DNA of 64,000 nucleotides from contig VXAA01002199.1 of NCBI GenBank assembly GCA_013399115.1, forward strand, positions 269,252 through 333,251. Direction: 5' to 3'. Made by a program: the position numbers and the translations under genes. Position 1 is the first letter of the stretch. The number at the start of each line of letters is the position of its first letter. Positions 37,021 through 49,000 of the stretch are shown here, piece after piece. The notes under the pieces are model-generated. The model ran no database searches, was not told where the DNA came from, and saw nothing but the letters and a program-made list of their open reading frames with translations. The stretch is from Anseranas semipalmata. Taxonomy: Eukaryota > Chordata > Aves > Anseriformes > Anseranatidae.

Positions 37021-39358
37021 GCGTCTTCCAGTTGATTTTTCATGTTTGCTTTCAAAATGTCTAATTCTCTAAGTGGGCAGAAGGAGGTGCCACAGAATTT
37101 CTAACAAGTTAGAGCTAGCTGCATTCACAACATGGCAGCCAATAGTAGTAGAGAAACTGCAATCCACGTGGCAGTTTTTTATTACAAGACCTGGAATGGA
37201 TATGCTGCATGAGACTAATTATGAGGAGACTACTGTTTCCGTAGATTGCCAGTACCTGTGTACCTGTAAAATGCTGAGCATAAGCTATTGTGCATCTGAA
37301 GGCAATCTAATAACAGTCATTGGGGAATTGTGTGTAAAACATCCCCAGGTAGGAAAGAGAATTAAGATAAGCATTCTTTAAGTAAATTAAGATAGATCAA
37401 CATGCACTGTGTAATGTAATCTACTTTTTCATGGTGTATTAACAGTCTACATAAAGTTGTCAAGTAAACTATTTTTTGATGTATTAGATCTTTTATTCCA
37501 TTTCTAATTCTGTTGCATTTGAAAATATTAACTATGGTTTTGATTCTTTGAGCAGGCATGAGGCCTCAATAAAAGTTAAAAATGTTTTGCATCTCAGGAT
37601 ATGAAGTAGTAACCTGAGACATGGAATTGGTTTCATAATGTGAGTACCTTAATGTTATATAATGTATCATTTAGGAAAAATCTTAACCCTGTTTCAGAAC
37701 AGTGTTTCCCAATTAATTAAACAGAATGATTGGTTTAATCGGGCACACCTAGGAAATTTCCCATGGTCAGAGTAAACTCACAGAATTAGTAATCCGTGAG
37801 ACAAACTTCTCATTTTTATACTAATATTTAAAAAAGGAGACAGGGAGAAAAGCAACAATGACTTTGAAGAAGTCCATTGAATAGTAGTATTCATTTACAG
37901 TTTCATGAATAAAATAAGAGCTTTTAGCCAAGGCTGAGAGGATTAAAATAACCTTTGAGCTATATGATTCACTTGGATTTCATGAAGGGATATAGCAAGC
38001 ATCAATTTAGTTTTATTGTGCAGATGTTATATGTCTAGACTCTTTTACTAGAATCTCTGGAGTTTTTCCTCGCTTGCAGTCTAGGGCTTGTTTGTTGTGG
38101 TTGAAGACAGAAATAGTGTGAACTGGAGGAGGTTGCGTCTCTTTAGTCATTTGCCTGTACGTTGTGGGAATAGACATGATATTTAGCACAAATCCATTAA
38201 GTGCTTGGGAAATCAGCTGCTCTTAAAACCAATCTGGAGAGGGGGGAAAAAAAAGGAAGGTATTTGAGGGTAGTAATCAGTGCGACTGGCAGTAAGGACT
38301 CTTTGTACTAAGAGGGCCGAGAGAGAAAGAAGTACAAAATTTCTGTATGGATTAATGCAACAAAGAATATAGATTTTGTGTTGCTGTGCCCTCTCTCACC
38401 CTAGAGTCCAGAAGTATGACTGCAGTTTAGGGACAGTACTTAGACTGCAGCTGTGGTACTAGTACTGGTAACAGAGCTGTAATTAGAATGGATTCATCAC
38501 GGGCTGCAAATGCTGCCCCGGAGATCCTGAATAGATTCCATGATAGCTAGCCCAGGTTGAGTTCGCTGTTGCTATGGTTTTCCTGCTAACAGCTGCTTTT
38601 GAGATAGTTTGTGTATGGCTTGACAAACAGCAGCCATCCTGTTGGATGGCAATCCAGACACAACATTAGGCTTGCATATGCATTTGAGGTATTTGATAGA
38701 GAGCAGTGTTGTACTAAAACGTTCTTGCTAAATGTTTAACTAGACAACTAGAATGTAAAAATTCTCAGATGAATTTCATTCATTCTTTCATGCACTTAAA
38801 ATTTACATTAAGATGTCTATTTTTTTTTCAAAGCTTCATTTTGGTAGCCATCTTATGTAACCCAACTGTTAGCTGATGATTTTATTTATTTATTTATTTT
38901 AGAGTAGTCAAGCAAATAGGAACTTTTAGCAAGCCCAGAAAATGATGTAAATGCTTGTGAACAATGTATTGTTAAACTGGTGTAGTGATATACTAAGACT
39001 GTTAAAGGAAAATTAACATAATGTTGGGAGATGAAATGTGAGATAGTTTTCCTTTTGCTTATTGATGGTGGCACACATTGTTTTAGTTTTCTTTAAGAAA
39101 TAGCTTTAAAATCTTGTGTTGGTTAGGAGTGTTGAATTCCTCCCATTGTATGAATTTTTTTCAGACACGCCTTTGTAAGTATTTCAAGTTTATTGTAGTT
39201 TGACCCAAATCATAATGCAGTTGGTGGAAACTAGCTCACAAATCATGCTTCACAAGGATTATTTTCATATTTTGTCTTTTTCCTGCAGGAAGAAAAAAAA
39301 AGGTTACAAATTGAAATGCAAGAAATTCCTTTTAAGCATAAGTAAAAATAATTACCGT
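37021..39358 (+). other. Intron segment without recognised element
   Basis: No exon or transposon is recognised. There is a TTTA tetranucleotide run at about 38879-38900. The ORF at 37073-37381 (102 codons, + strand) shows no recognisable domain and may partly overlap decayed CR1 sequence. Confidence 0.5.
38879..38900. repeat. TTTA tetranucleotide microsatellite
   Basis: About five units of ATTT/TTTA in a row in intronic sequence. Confidence 0.8.
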
Positions 39359-39545
39359 AAGAGTGACTGAACACTGGAACAGGTTGCCAAGAGTTGCGGA
39401 GACTCCATCCTCAAATAGATTCAGAACCTGACTAGACACAGCCCTGGCCAACCTGCTCTAGTTGACTCTGCTTTGAGCAGGGCGATTGGACTAGGCAATC
39501 TCCAGAGATCCCTTCCAATCTCAACTGTGCTATGATTCTGTGACT
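39359..39545 (+). mobile_element. CR1 LINE 3' terminus, sense
   Basis: A short 5'-truncated CR1. It starts at about 'gagtgactgaacactggaac' with 'aggttgccaagagttg', then 'gactccatcctcaaa', 'gagcagggcgattggacta' and 'gatcccttccaatctcaac'. It ends in the tail 'ctatgattctgtgactc' at about 39529-39545. The order and the intact tail identify the last roughly 190 bp of CR1. It could be the 3' end of the older relic at 35650-37020 or an independent insertion; I cannot separate these from sequence alone. Confidence 0.9.
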
Positions 39546-40174
39546 CTTTATCAGATAAAATGTGTTCATTCTTTGAAGAAATCTGACTAATATCCGATCT
39601 CTACTTATATTAGATTCTTTGAAACAAATAATTTTTGTATTTCTCTTTTTTTGTACTTTTTAAATTATTTTATTGGACAGCTGGTAAGATATACTGTACT
39701 GGTTGACTGTTTCATGCTGAATAAAAATAGACAAGTCCAGTATGCTTTATGTTTATCAGGACAGAAGGAAATGCTTGGACAGGAGGAGCATGAATATTAA
39801 TATTGTTACCATGTGTATGGACAGCATATTTCATCACATTTTATTTCTACAACTTACATCATAGAAGTGTCCTATTACAATAATCCTTGACTTTCGGCAA
39901 GGTTGGGATAAGGTGCATATCTGAAAATTTTAAGAGTGGAATTTTGTCTAGACATATGTATCTTTTTTGATCTAAACAGCTATATTGAAGAAAAATAAAA
40001 ATACTCTACGTGTAACATTTTAGTGGCCACCTAAAATAATGAAATATCCTTAGTTCTAGCTTTGCTGCTGGCCTCTGCTGTGCTTCCACATTATGGACAA
40101 TCTGGTTTATTTTTTTAGCATCCTCAGAAAATGATAGGTATTAAAGAATGTATGCAAGGGACAAAACTAGGCAC
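39546..40174 (+). other. Intron segment without recognised element
   Basis: About 630 bp of AT-rich sequence between two CR1 copies. Nothing is recognised in it. Confidence 0.6.
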
Positions 40175-41364
40175 TCGGAAAAGATGTGGGCTGGAAAGAT
40201 GGGCCACAAGACAGTGCAAAACTAGTTCAACTACAAAGCTCAAACTATGGTAATTATTGGCTCAAAATCAAACTGACAGCCATTCGTGATTGGTGGGATA
40301 TTCAGCGGCTGATATTGGGTCTGCTACTATTTAGTACCTTTATAAGTGATCTGGAGGATGGGACTTAATGCACCCTCCCCACATTTGTGGATGACGCCAA
40401 ACTCTCATGACGGGTAGATATGCCAAAAAGAAGAGTCGCTATAAAGAGGCCTCAACAGGCTGGAAGATTGGACTTGTGTGAGATTTAACATAGAAAAGTA
40501 CTTCACCTAGATGGAATAATCCTAAGCAATGGAACAGGCTAGGGTCTGAGGCTGGAGTGTAGCTCTGCTGGAAGAGTAAGTTTAGCATGAGTCAGCAGTG
40601 TGCTCGCAACAATGAAGGCAAACCGTCCTGGATTGCATCGGTAAGAGTACAGCCAACAGACCAAGGGATGTAATCATTCTGCTCCCTCTGTCACTTGTTA
40701 GGCTACAACTGGAATCCTGTTCCCAGTTTTGGTTCCCCCAGTTCAAGAGAGGCATTGAAAAAGTGAAGAGGGTCCAGAGGAGGGCCGCCAGCATGGTTTA
40801 AAAATGTGGCAAAAGAAGAAAGGCTGAAGAATTTGTCTGGTTAAGCATGGAAAAGAGATGGCTCAGGGGGATCTAGTCACAGTCTTCCAGTACCTGAAAG
40901 GTAGTTACAGAGAAGATGGAGGTACTATCCTCACATGGATGTATGGTGACAAGGCAAGAGGGAACAGGCACAAATTGCTTTATGGGAAGCTCCATCTGGG
41001 TATAAGAAATAACTCTGCACTTGGAAGATCAGTTAAACAGGTTGGCCAGAGAAGTGGTGGAATCTTCCTTGCTGGAAATATTCAGGAGATGGCTTGGTGT
41101 ACGGTCCTTGATAACCTAATCTAAGGCCTTGCTTACAATAGAAGGATGATCTCTACAGATTTTGCAGAATTCCAGAATGGTTGAGGTTGGAAGGGACCTT
41201 TGGAGATCATCTAGTCCAACCCCCCTGCCGAGCAGGGTCACCTAGAGCACATTGCACAGGATCGCATCCAGGCGGGTTTCGAATATCTCCAAAGAAGGAG
41301 ACTCCACAGCCTCTGTGGGCAACCTGTTTTGCTTGAACCTAGACATTTCTGTGATTCTATGAAA
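40175..41364 (+). mobile_element. CR1 LINE, sense, interrupted by a second CR1
   Basis: This sense CR1 covers the late RT domain to the 3' tail. Landmarks are 'tttataagtgatctggagga' near 40340 (the FISDLEDG motif), 'tttgtggatgacgccaaact' near 40384 (the reverse-transcriptase FVDDAK catalytic motif region), 'agcatgagtcagcagtgtgc', 'gtccagaggagggccgcc' and 'cagtcttccagtacctgaaa'. It reaches 'gaaggatgatctctacaga' at about 41141-41159. There an antisense CR1 interrupts it, and the host tail resumes at 41333 (TTGAACCTAGACATTTCTGT) with GATTCTATGA at about 41354-41363. Frames are broken, so it is inactive. ORFs at 40186-40368 and 40858-41124 are remnants. Confidence 0.9.
41166..41332 (-). mobile_element. 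CR1 LINE 3' fragment, antisense, nested in another CR1
   Basis: Read on the + strand, this begins AGAATTCCAGAATGG, continues 'gttggaagggacctttgga', 'catctagtccaaccccc', 'gcatccaggcgggtttcgaa' and 'cctctgtgggcaacctg', and stops abruptly at 41326. It is the last roughly 165 bp of a CR1 of a subfamily different from the copy at 24594. TTTTGC occurs at 41160-41165 and again at 41327-41332, a candidate 6-bp target-site duplication. Being inside the + strand CR1, it must be the younger of the two. Confidence 0.9.
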
Positions 41365-42987
41365 ATAAGGAAGAGTGGAATTAAGCTTGTCCGTGTAAGC
41401 TTAGTTTCATCTTCTCACATGTCTATTTTAGTAAGAGATACAGAAGGTTTTGACTAAAATGGCCACATAACTTTTTAGAGAATGGATGTCAAGTTGTCCA
41501 ATGCATTTAAGTGGCTTAAAAGTTTAACTCTTGCCAAAACTCATGTGACTTTGATTTGGTATACAGTGTCTGCTTTAATTAGGGATTAGATGGAAGAATT
41601 GAAGGACTGCAAGAGAAGTAAAAAATATTGATATTTTAAAGCAACAGTGAATCTTGGGGAAAATATCTTAGTCAAAAGCACTAGAGGATATAGAGGAACC
41701 CTGAAGATCTGTATTTTACAGGAGAAAACTTCTCTCAAATGGGGAAATACAAGTAGGTATTTAATACTACTTCACAAGAATTTCTTATGTCATGGGAGAT
41801 GTCAAGGGAAGGGAAGAGCAGAAGGGTCAAACTATAGCAGGCCACTCTGTAGTGGTTCTGAAGGACCTTGCACCTGAACAACCCTTTAAACAAGTCAAAA
41901 TTAGAAAGATGAAGAATTTTTTTAAAACTTTTTTCCTTTACCTTCAGTAGGCTGCGAGTTTCTTGGTACGTCTAAAAGGCTCAGCATATAATATCACATC
42001 TGGATATTGTCTGTGACTCTACTCAATTTCCTTGTAGTTATATGACAAGACTACTGAACTATACAGGAGCAAAGGGCACATCCATATGCCATGGCGTTAC
42101 CTCATGGTATTTTCTATAACCTGAATTGTTCATATGTTCAAAATACAATGTTCTGTTTAGATAGTATTGTAGAATGTGCCAGCTAATTGCATTCAGAGGG
42201 CTACCTTTGGCACTCATGTTTAGGAATGGTTTTAGTATGCTTAATAATGCTGTCATTTTCATTACAGTTTTGTACTTCTGTGGTGTCAGACATACTGTGC
42301 AATAGGGGCTGTGTAGATAGTTTGGCAGCTTGAGCATATATAACAGTCAGGATTAAATAAAAATAAAGGATTCACTGAACTGCACTAACAAATCAGACGT
42401 GATTACAGTCTGTGTCAATGCATATGCGGAGATTTGAAGATGCGTGCTGATGAATAGGCTGTACCTCATTTGCTTACATTATCTTTCTTTGTGTGAGGTA
42501 AGTGGAGAGAACGTAGTATAAGTATATGCTCCTAAATTATATGAAATAATTTATGAAAGCAGTAATAATTGAGGAGGTTGAATTAAATATTCCTTCTTTT
42601 TATGCTATATGTCACCTCTTATTTTTTAGTTCTGTTCATCGGTATTTTTTTCTTTCCAGTATTTTATAGGAATCCTACCATTATATGGTTCTCAATAAAA
42701 TATTTTGTTTTAATGTTCAAATAATGAAACATTTAATCAAATGCAATGTCCTATTGTTCCTAGTTTCTGTTTTTGGAAGAAACACAGAATGCAGTTTTGT
42801 CTTGTTTGACTTTTATTTGTGCGTGTCTTTTTCAAACCAGGTTTACTTTTGTGCTAGAACTAGAGATTGAATAAAATGGATCATCAGTTCCCTGATGTTT
42901 AAACTGTTCTTATCCCAGGAGCTGTTGGCACCTTTTAAGCAATACTCTAACTTCAGGCAGGCATGGTTTTATATTATCACTATAACC

Positions 42988-43030
42988 AGATGTAAACTCC
43001 GGTAGTTTACATCTTGCCCTGAGGGGCAAG
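42988..43030. repeat. Two adjacent perfect hairpins
   Basis: The first hairpin has AGATGTAAACT at 42988-42998, loop CCGGT and AGTTTACATCT at 43004-43014 (11-bp perfect stem). The second starts within the end of the first, with CTTGCCC at 43013-43019, loop TGAG and GGGCAAG at 43024-43030 (7-bp stem). They cannot both form fully at once because two bases are shared. Confidence 0.8.
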
Positions 43031-46000
43031 GTTTTCTCTCTCTGTGTTACCATATGCCCCTATTTGCTCAGGCAGTAAAGTACTTGGCCCTAGGGACTGT
43101 CCAAAAGCCAGAAGATTCCCTCTTGGTAGAACTCTCAGCCAGTAACTGCTCATCTGAAATAGACTGTTTGGAGAAGAGAAGCTGTACTTTCAGTTCTTCT
43201 CTCATTATATTTGTTATATCAGTGTCCTAGTCGATATCCGCCACTCTTTTTTTTTTTTTATTTCCCAGACTAATCTTTTAAAGTTTTCAGCATGAACTTT
43301 TTTCCTGTGTCATGAGAAAAATAAATCTTCCTCATTATATAAATGATTAGGATTCTTTAAGTCTGGTTATTATTTCTGGATTTTTTTTGAAAGATGGATG
43401 TTTTCCATATGGTTCTTTTTCATGAACATATGGCTCTATTTTGTCGTTTGGGGAGATAGAGTGATCCAGGTTTTCTCTGTGTGTCCTGGAGTCAAATATT
43501 GGGATTTTTTTAATTATATAATTGACTACCTAATGCTGCAGAATAGGAATTTGCATTATACACATCCACTTCACTTATTAATTTATTTGTAATTTTGTAC
43601 TATTTTGTACTATTTTCATGTGCAGCTTCTTTCTGTGTCCTTCCCAATATTGCTGTTTCTGAATAAACCAGTAAATGATTAGAATTAATTAAATAGGGTG
43701 CATGGTGGGTATATACATATGTACTTGCTCACACTCAGCCACACTCCACATGCATACATACAGTGAGAAGAACTTAAACCACCGATTCCTTTCCATTAGC
43801 GAGACTTTTTTCTTTTTTTTTTTGACAAGAGTCTGATATTATGAAATTCTACCAAGTAAGCCCTAGTAACATCATGAGAGAAAGGTGGGTACAGTGGCTA
43901 GGCTAACTCTCTGCTCTCCCACCTTGGGCAAGTCAGTTAAAGCTGGGTTGAATGAATATATGTTAATTCCTGGGCTTTCTCTGCACTTCAGGGTAAGGAT
44001 TATGTGGCTTAGAATAATATTCAGAGCAGCCAGCTTACTGAGCTGGGAACAGCCTACGGCTAACCAATAAAAGTGAAAAAGAAAAAAAAGAAACACAATA
44101 AAAAAAGACAGAGGGGGGGAAACAAACCAAAACAAAAAAACTGTCTAGACTCTCAGATTTTCTGGAATATGGGCATTTCATGTGGGTTCCAGGCAGGTGC
44201 CTTTGTCTTTTTCAGGTTGAAAACCTAGAGAAACTTTGCAAAGCTAGACACATTTAAAACATTTTTGTTTCAAGCAAGGAAGATTTCTTCTAATTATTGC
44301 ATATCTCTTATAGTTCAAACATCTGCCTAGAAATGCGAGAACTACACTGAGTTCTTTGTAAGCCCGCTGTTTCAAACTACATCTGTCATCTTCAAAGAGA
44401 AAGCCATCCATCCTCAATAGGTTGTAGAACAGATTCAGTGCAGTACTGTTCATGGCCATCACTGAAACTGGGATCTGTTATGTGAGGGATGTAAAGCTTT
44501 TGTGGTGCCGAAGACAGCAAGCCTAGAAAGGTGCAAGACATTAAGACCTAGTGCTTAGCACGTCCAGCTCTGAGCAGGGAGACTGAAGTGCTTTAATTCA
44601 CTTTCCCAAGAGTGACTTGAGGATAAAATACAAAAACGCCTATGTCGTATCCCTTCACTTGTTATTCCCTCCTGACTCCATCTTCCTTATGGCTTTTTAG
44701 TATGGGGTCTTACAGCTTACTGCTCCCACTAGGCAATGTAACCTGGGCTCACATAAAACTAGAAGTGAATGACGCATGTAAGGAGTATACTTCCAATAGT
44801 GAAGTCTAGTGAAAACATAGACTGCACCAGACTCATCAGGTGCATTAAAAGAACTCCCATCTCAAGGGGGACTTAGTACCGTAAGGGGATACACAAGTGA
44901 ACAGACTCCGCAAGGCAGGAATGACTTCGTTGTGGCTCCTGCCAGGCAGACCAGTGAGATCCACAACAATGCATTCTTAAAATTCCAGAAGGAATGGATT
45001 TCTGATGTCTCTAAAAAGGATAGAATATCATTGTGTGGCTCATAACCATGATGTGTTTTTCTTAATTAAAACTCATTCATTTTAGCAGTTAAACATAGCT
45101 CTCAAATTGTACCAGCTGGGCTGGTATATACAGACCTAACCATGTTGCAGAGGCTGTACTATACAGCATCATCCTTCCAGATTGCAGCTGTATCCAGTCT
45201 TAGCATTTTTGTAGATTTTTTTCTCTAGCAACAACAGGCTAAGTATTTGTGTTTGTGTTTATTATTTTTGTTAGTATAAAAAAAATCAGATTTCCAGAAT
45301 TTACATCTCTTCTAGTATGCTATTCTGGCAGTATAATAAGGCTAGAAACTGCTGCTAAACTATGTGTTTTTAGAGGTATATTTTTTCTATGAGCATGTTA
45401 TACTTGTCTTAGCCAGATATATGAAATGTGTTTGAATCAGATCATTGATACATTTAACTCGAACAATTCGCACATCTACACTGAAACTCCTTAAAAAGGT
45501 TGAAATACTAGTATGCTTAAAGGAAAATCATGTTAAGATCAGCAATGGGTGTCCTTGGTTAAAGAAGTTATGACCTTTATATATTTATCATCCAGCCTTA
45601 GCTTCTACTCTTTCGTTTCAAAACGTATGATCTGTTCTTTTCTTGATGTATTTCAACAGGAACCTTCTATCCAAATTAGTCTTACGAATAAGTTGTCTTA
45701 TGAATAAGCTTTCTGCTGAGTGCCTGGAAGATACACACAAAACACTCAACTGTGTCATTGCCTGCTGATTCAGTAGCTGTGATTCCACATAACTGAGCGA
45801 AGTGTAGTATCCTCTAAAACCAACAATGTCATCATTAATTCATCAGAAACACAGCTGTGAACTTTGGGTGTTTTTTTTTTATCCAAAGCGACTAGGCAAA
45901 AAAATTCCAATGTGCGGTAAAGAAAGTTCCAAGCAACTGGGGTGCAGAGGACTTTGTGTTTAAGCCATTGACCTTGTAATGTGATCACACAGACTTTTTG

Positions 46001-49000
46001 TAAATTAATCTTTCAGGTCTTATGAGTGACATGTGAACTTTGACTTCATGGGCAAAAGACAGACTCCAACTCCAGTAGAGTCACCTGTATCACAAATGCA
46101 TGATAAATTTACATAACTTTCTTTTTGAAAAACATGAGTCTTGTGGTGCTTTCATGTCTTTTACTAGGAGAAATATTAGACTTTTTTTCCCTTTTTGTGC
46201 AGTGGTGTACGTTAATGAAATCAGAAAGATTATCCTGACTTAAAGTAATTCTAAATGGGATTGTCACAAGCCTAATTTAAAAATATATTTTAGCTATTCC
46301 TATAGCAATTGTATGTTTCAAACTGCAAAAACATTGACTTTTCTGTGAGCTACATACAGCCATACCATTTTAATTTTTGGTGATTTGTTTATTGTTTCTA
46401 GAGTTGTGTTAATTTGCCTGAAAGTAAAATTTATTAGAATCAGTGTTTACACAGCTCTTTTGAATTGCATCTCTTTCATTTTATGCATAAGCATGTTTGG
46501 CAGAAAATGGTTGAAAAAATCAAACAGTAAAATACTGTTATGTCATCAAGACATTATTTTTTTTTAAATATGAGTCTTTTTACTATAAAACGTTCAGATT
46601 TCTACATGAACAGAATATTTTTTTTGTCCCTAGTGCAGAAAAGCTGGCGTGCTTGTGTTTAGTATATAGTCATGTGGGCTGTCTGGTTTCCTGAGCATCT
46701 GTCACTTGGCTTGTGGCATTTGCTTTGGTGATGTGGAGTAAGTATAGGAGCCTGCCCAGTGTGGTGGTGGTACCTGTTGAATGCTTCTGGTTACAGGCAT
46801 GTAACCATCTCTTTTTTACCACCTATGGGTTTACCAGGAAAGGAGCATGTTGGAGGGAAGGAAACATGCATACTACATTATTGTGTTATGTATCTGTTGG
46901 CCCATAGCTTCCGTAGTTGAATCAGACCTACTGTCCTGAGTGAGTAAAGGCCTTCTTGCTTTCTGTCTCTATGTAGATACGTGGACCTGTGCTTCTCATT
47001 ACAGGAACCAGTATAATGCAAATCATAGTAAGGGATTGCAGCATTTCAAATGCATGTACTTTTCTAGATGTCTTTGCTCTGAGACATGAGAAGGGACCTG
47101 TGACTGAGAAAAAGAACAACCAAAGATGCTGAAAGTGGTTTTTATTTCTAGGCCTAGAGAATTAAAAAATATAATACATTTAGTGGCAGAAAATAACAAT
47201 GAGGTTTTCCCATCCCGTAGAAGAAAAAGGAGGAGGTTGGCTCTCCTACCCGGTCTTACAATGCTTACGCTGTTTCTAGTTCAGCAAGATCATAAAATAC
47301 ATGTATTTTAGTTATAATAATACAGGAAATTTATCACTCCAGAAGGAATATGGTCATTGGTAGTGTTGCACATTTATTTGTTGTACAAGCCTGAGGAAAG
47401 CCTAAAAGGGTTTTAATGAGCAGTCTAAGGTTTATTTTAACTAGATCTACTGAAGAGTTACCTTTGTAGTTGGACAAAAAAAAAAAGAAAAAAAAAAACA
47501 AATAATAAAATCACTGCATTTCAATTTTTTTGAAAAAGAGTTGTCAAACATTAAGTAATATTAATAGATCAGCACGTTTTATCTTGGTCTTAGCATTTTT
47601 ATTGTTATGTTGTAAATGTAAATTTTCTGGTAATGTGTATTTGAATATTTCAAGGTTAAACTCGTGTTCTTGTACTTACTGAAAGCATTCCCCCCAAATC
47701 AAGAGCGGGTGCAGGCAAGCTTGAAACTCCAAATAATATGTTTTCCCTGGGGCAAATATTGTTCATCACATTCTTCCTAAAGGCTTTCGGTTTTTTGTTT
47801 TGAATGGAAAGGTATCTCATTTCAAAATATCCTTCTATTCTTTAGAAAAGAAAAAGATTCTTCATTATTCTCTTTCTTAAGAATGTTTTTTCAGCACTCT
47901 GTAAGATATATGCCCACATCGACAAGCACAGCTGCAACCTGACATTCCCTATAGAAACTTTGCACTTACCCTGTGGCAAGAAGCCCCATCAAACACAAAA
48001 AGAAAATCAAATTCATTATCAGTTCTTTCTTTGACCTCTCATAAGCAGAGAATGAGATGTGGCAAAACTGTCCCTAGTGTTACTCGTTTATCTATACTAA
48101 TGGAGAGATTTTTCTCTAAAAGCGGTGACAATTTCATAGGTTTTAGATTGGATGTTTCTCACACAGGATGTCCTACAGATATTCATGTTGTGAATTGAAA
48201 GCGTCAGAAATGCTTCATGAGCTGTAAATGGGAGCTCTATTTCTAAATGGAAACTCTGACTAAATAATGAAGTAGGATTCCATATTTGCAATACCATACA
48301 CACTCTTCTATTGACCTTGTGGAATGAACTACAACAACAAGACAATACAAGATAAGCCAGAGTCAAAAGCTTAGTAAGAAAACCACATTAAAAGCAACTG
48401 CATATTTTTTTTCCTTAACTCAGTTAGGTAATTGAATCTGTGCTACCTGTCTTACTTCGCTAAAAAACACTGCTGTTTTCTGTATCTTGTTATTCCATGT
48501 ACAGCAGAACTTCATACATATTTCCACTATTGGGAGCGAATATTTCCATCTCCAAAATATATATCATTGTTCAGGTTCACAGTATACATGTATATGTTAT
48601 ATAGAGGAAGTCAGTATTCAGAGGTGCTATTGATACATGGGGACAATGAAAAATATCCCTAAAGAATAACAGGAAATACGGTCTGAACTCTTAGAATACA
48701 TAAAATATTATTTTGTTCTTTTTTAAGCTTTGCTGAATCTTCATGACTTACTGCTCCTTTGGCTAGTACTTCTTTTTAGTGAGACTGAACTACACTTAAT
48801 TATGTAGGTCATCTAGATCACGTGTTTGTGGCTTCCCTGTTTTCCTTCTTTTTGGATGGAAGGATTTTATTACTTTTGTTAGTGTTTTAGCACTTGCAAA
48901 GAAGTATCCTGTGTTATGAAGAAACAAATCTCCATGTCCTCAATCTTATTCCTGTTTATATTACCCGCCCCCCCCCAATAAATTATAGACCAGTAAGTAT

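Noticed and set aside
37073..37381. 102-codon + strand ORF following the old CR1 relic
   Set aside because: No recognisable domain or CR1 landmark in the translation. It is most likely a chance ORF.
40858..41124. 88-codon + strand ORF
   Set aside because: It is a remnant of CR1 ORF2 (late RT to C-terminus) in the sense CR1 at 40175-41364.
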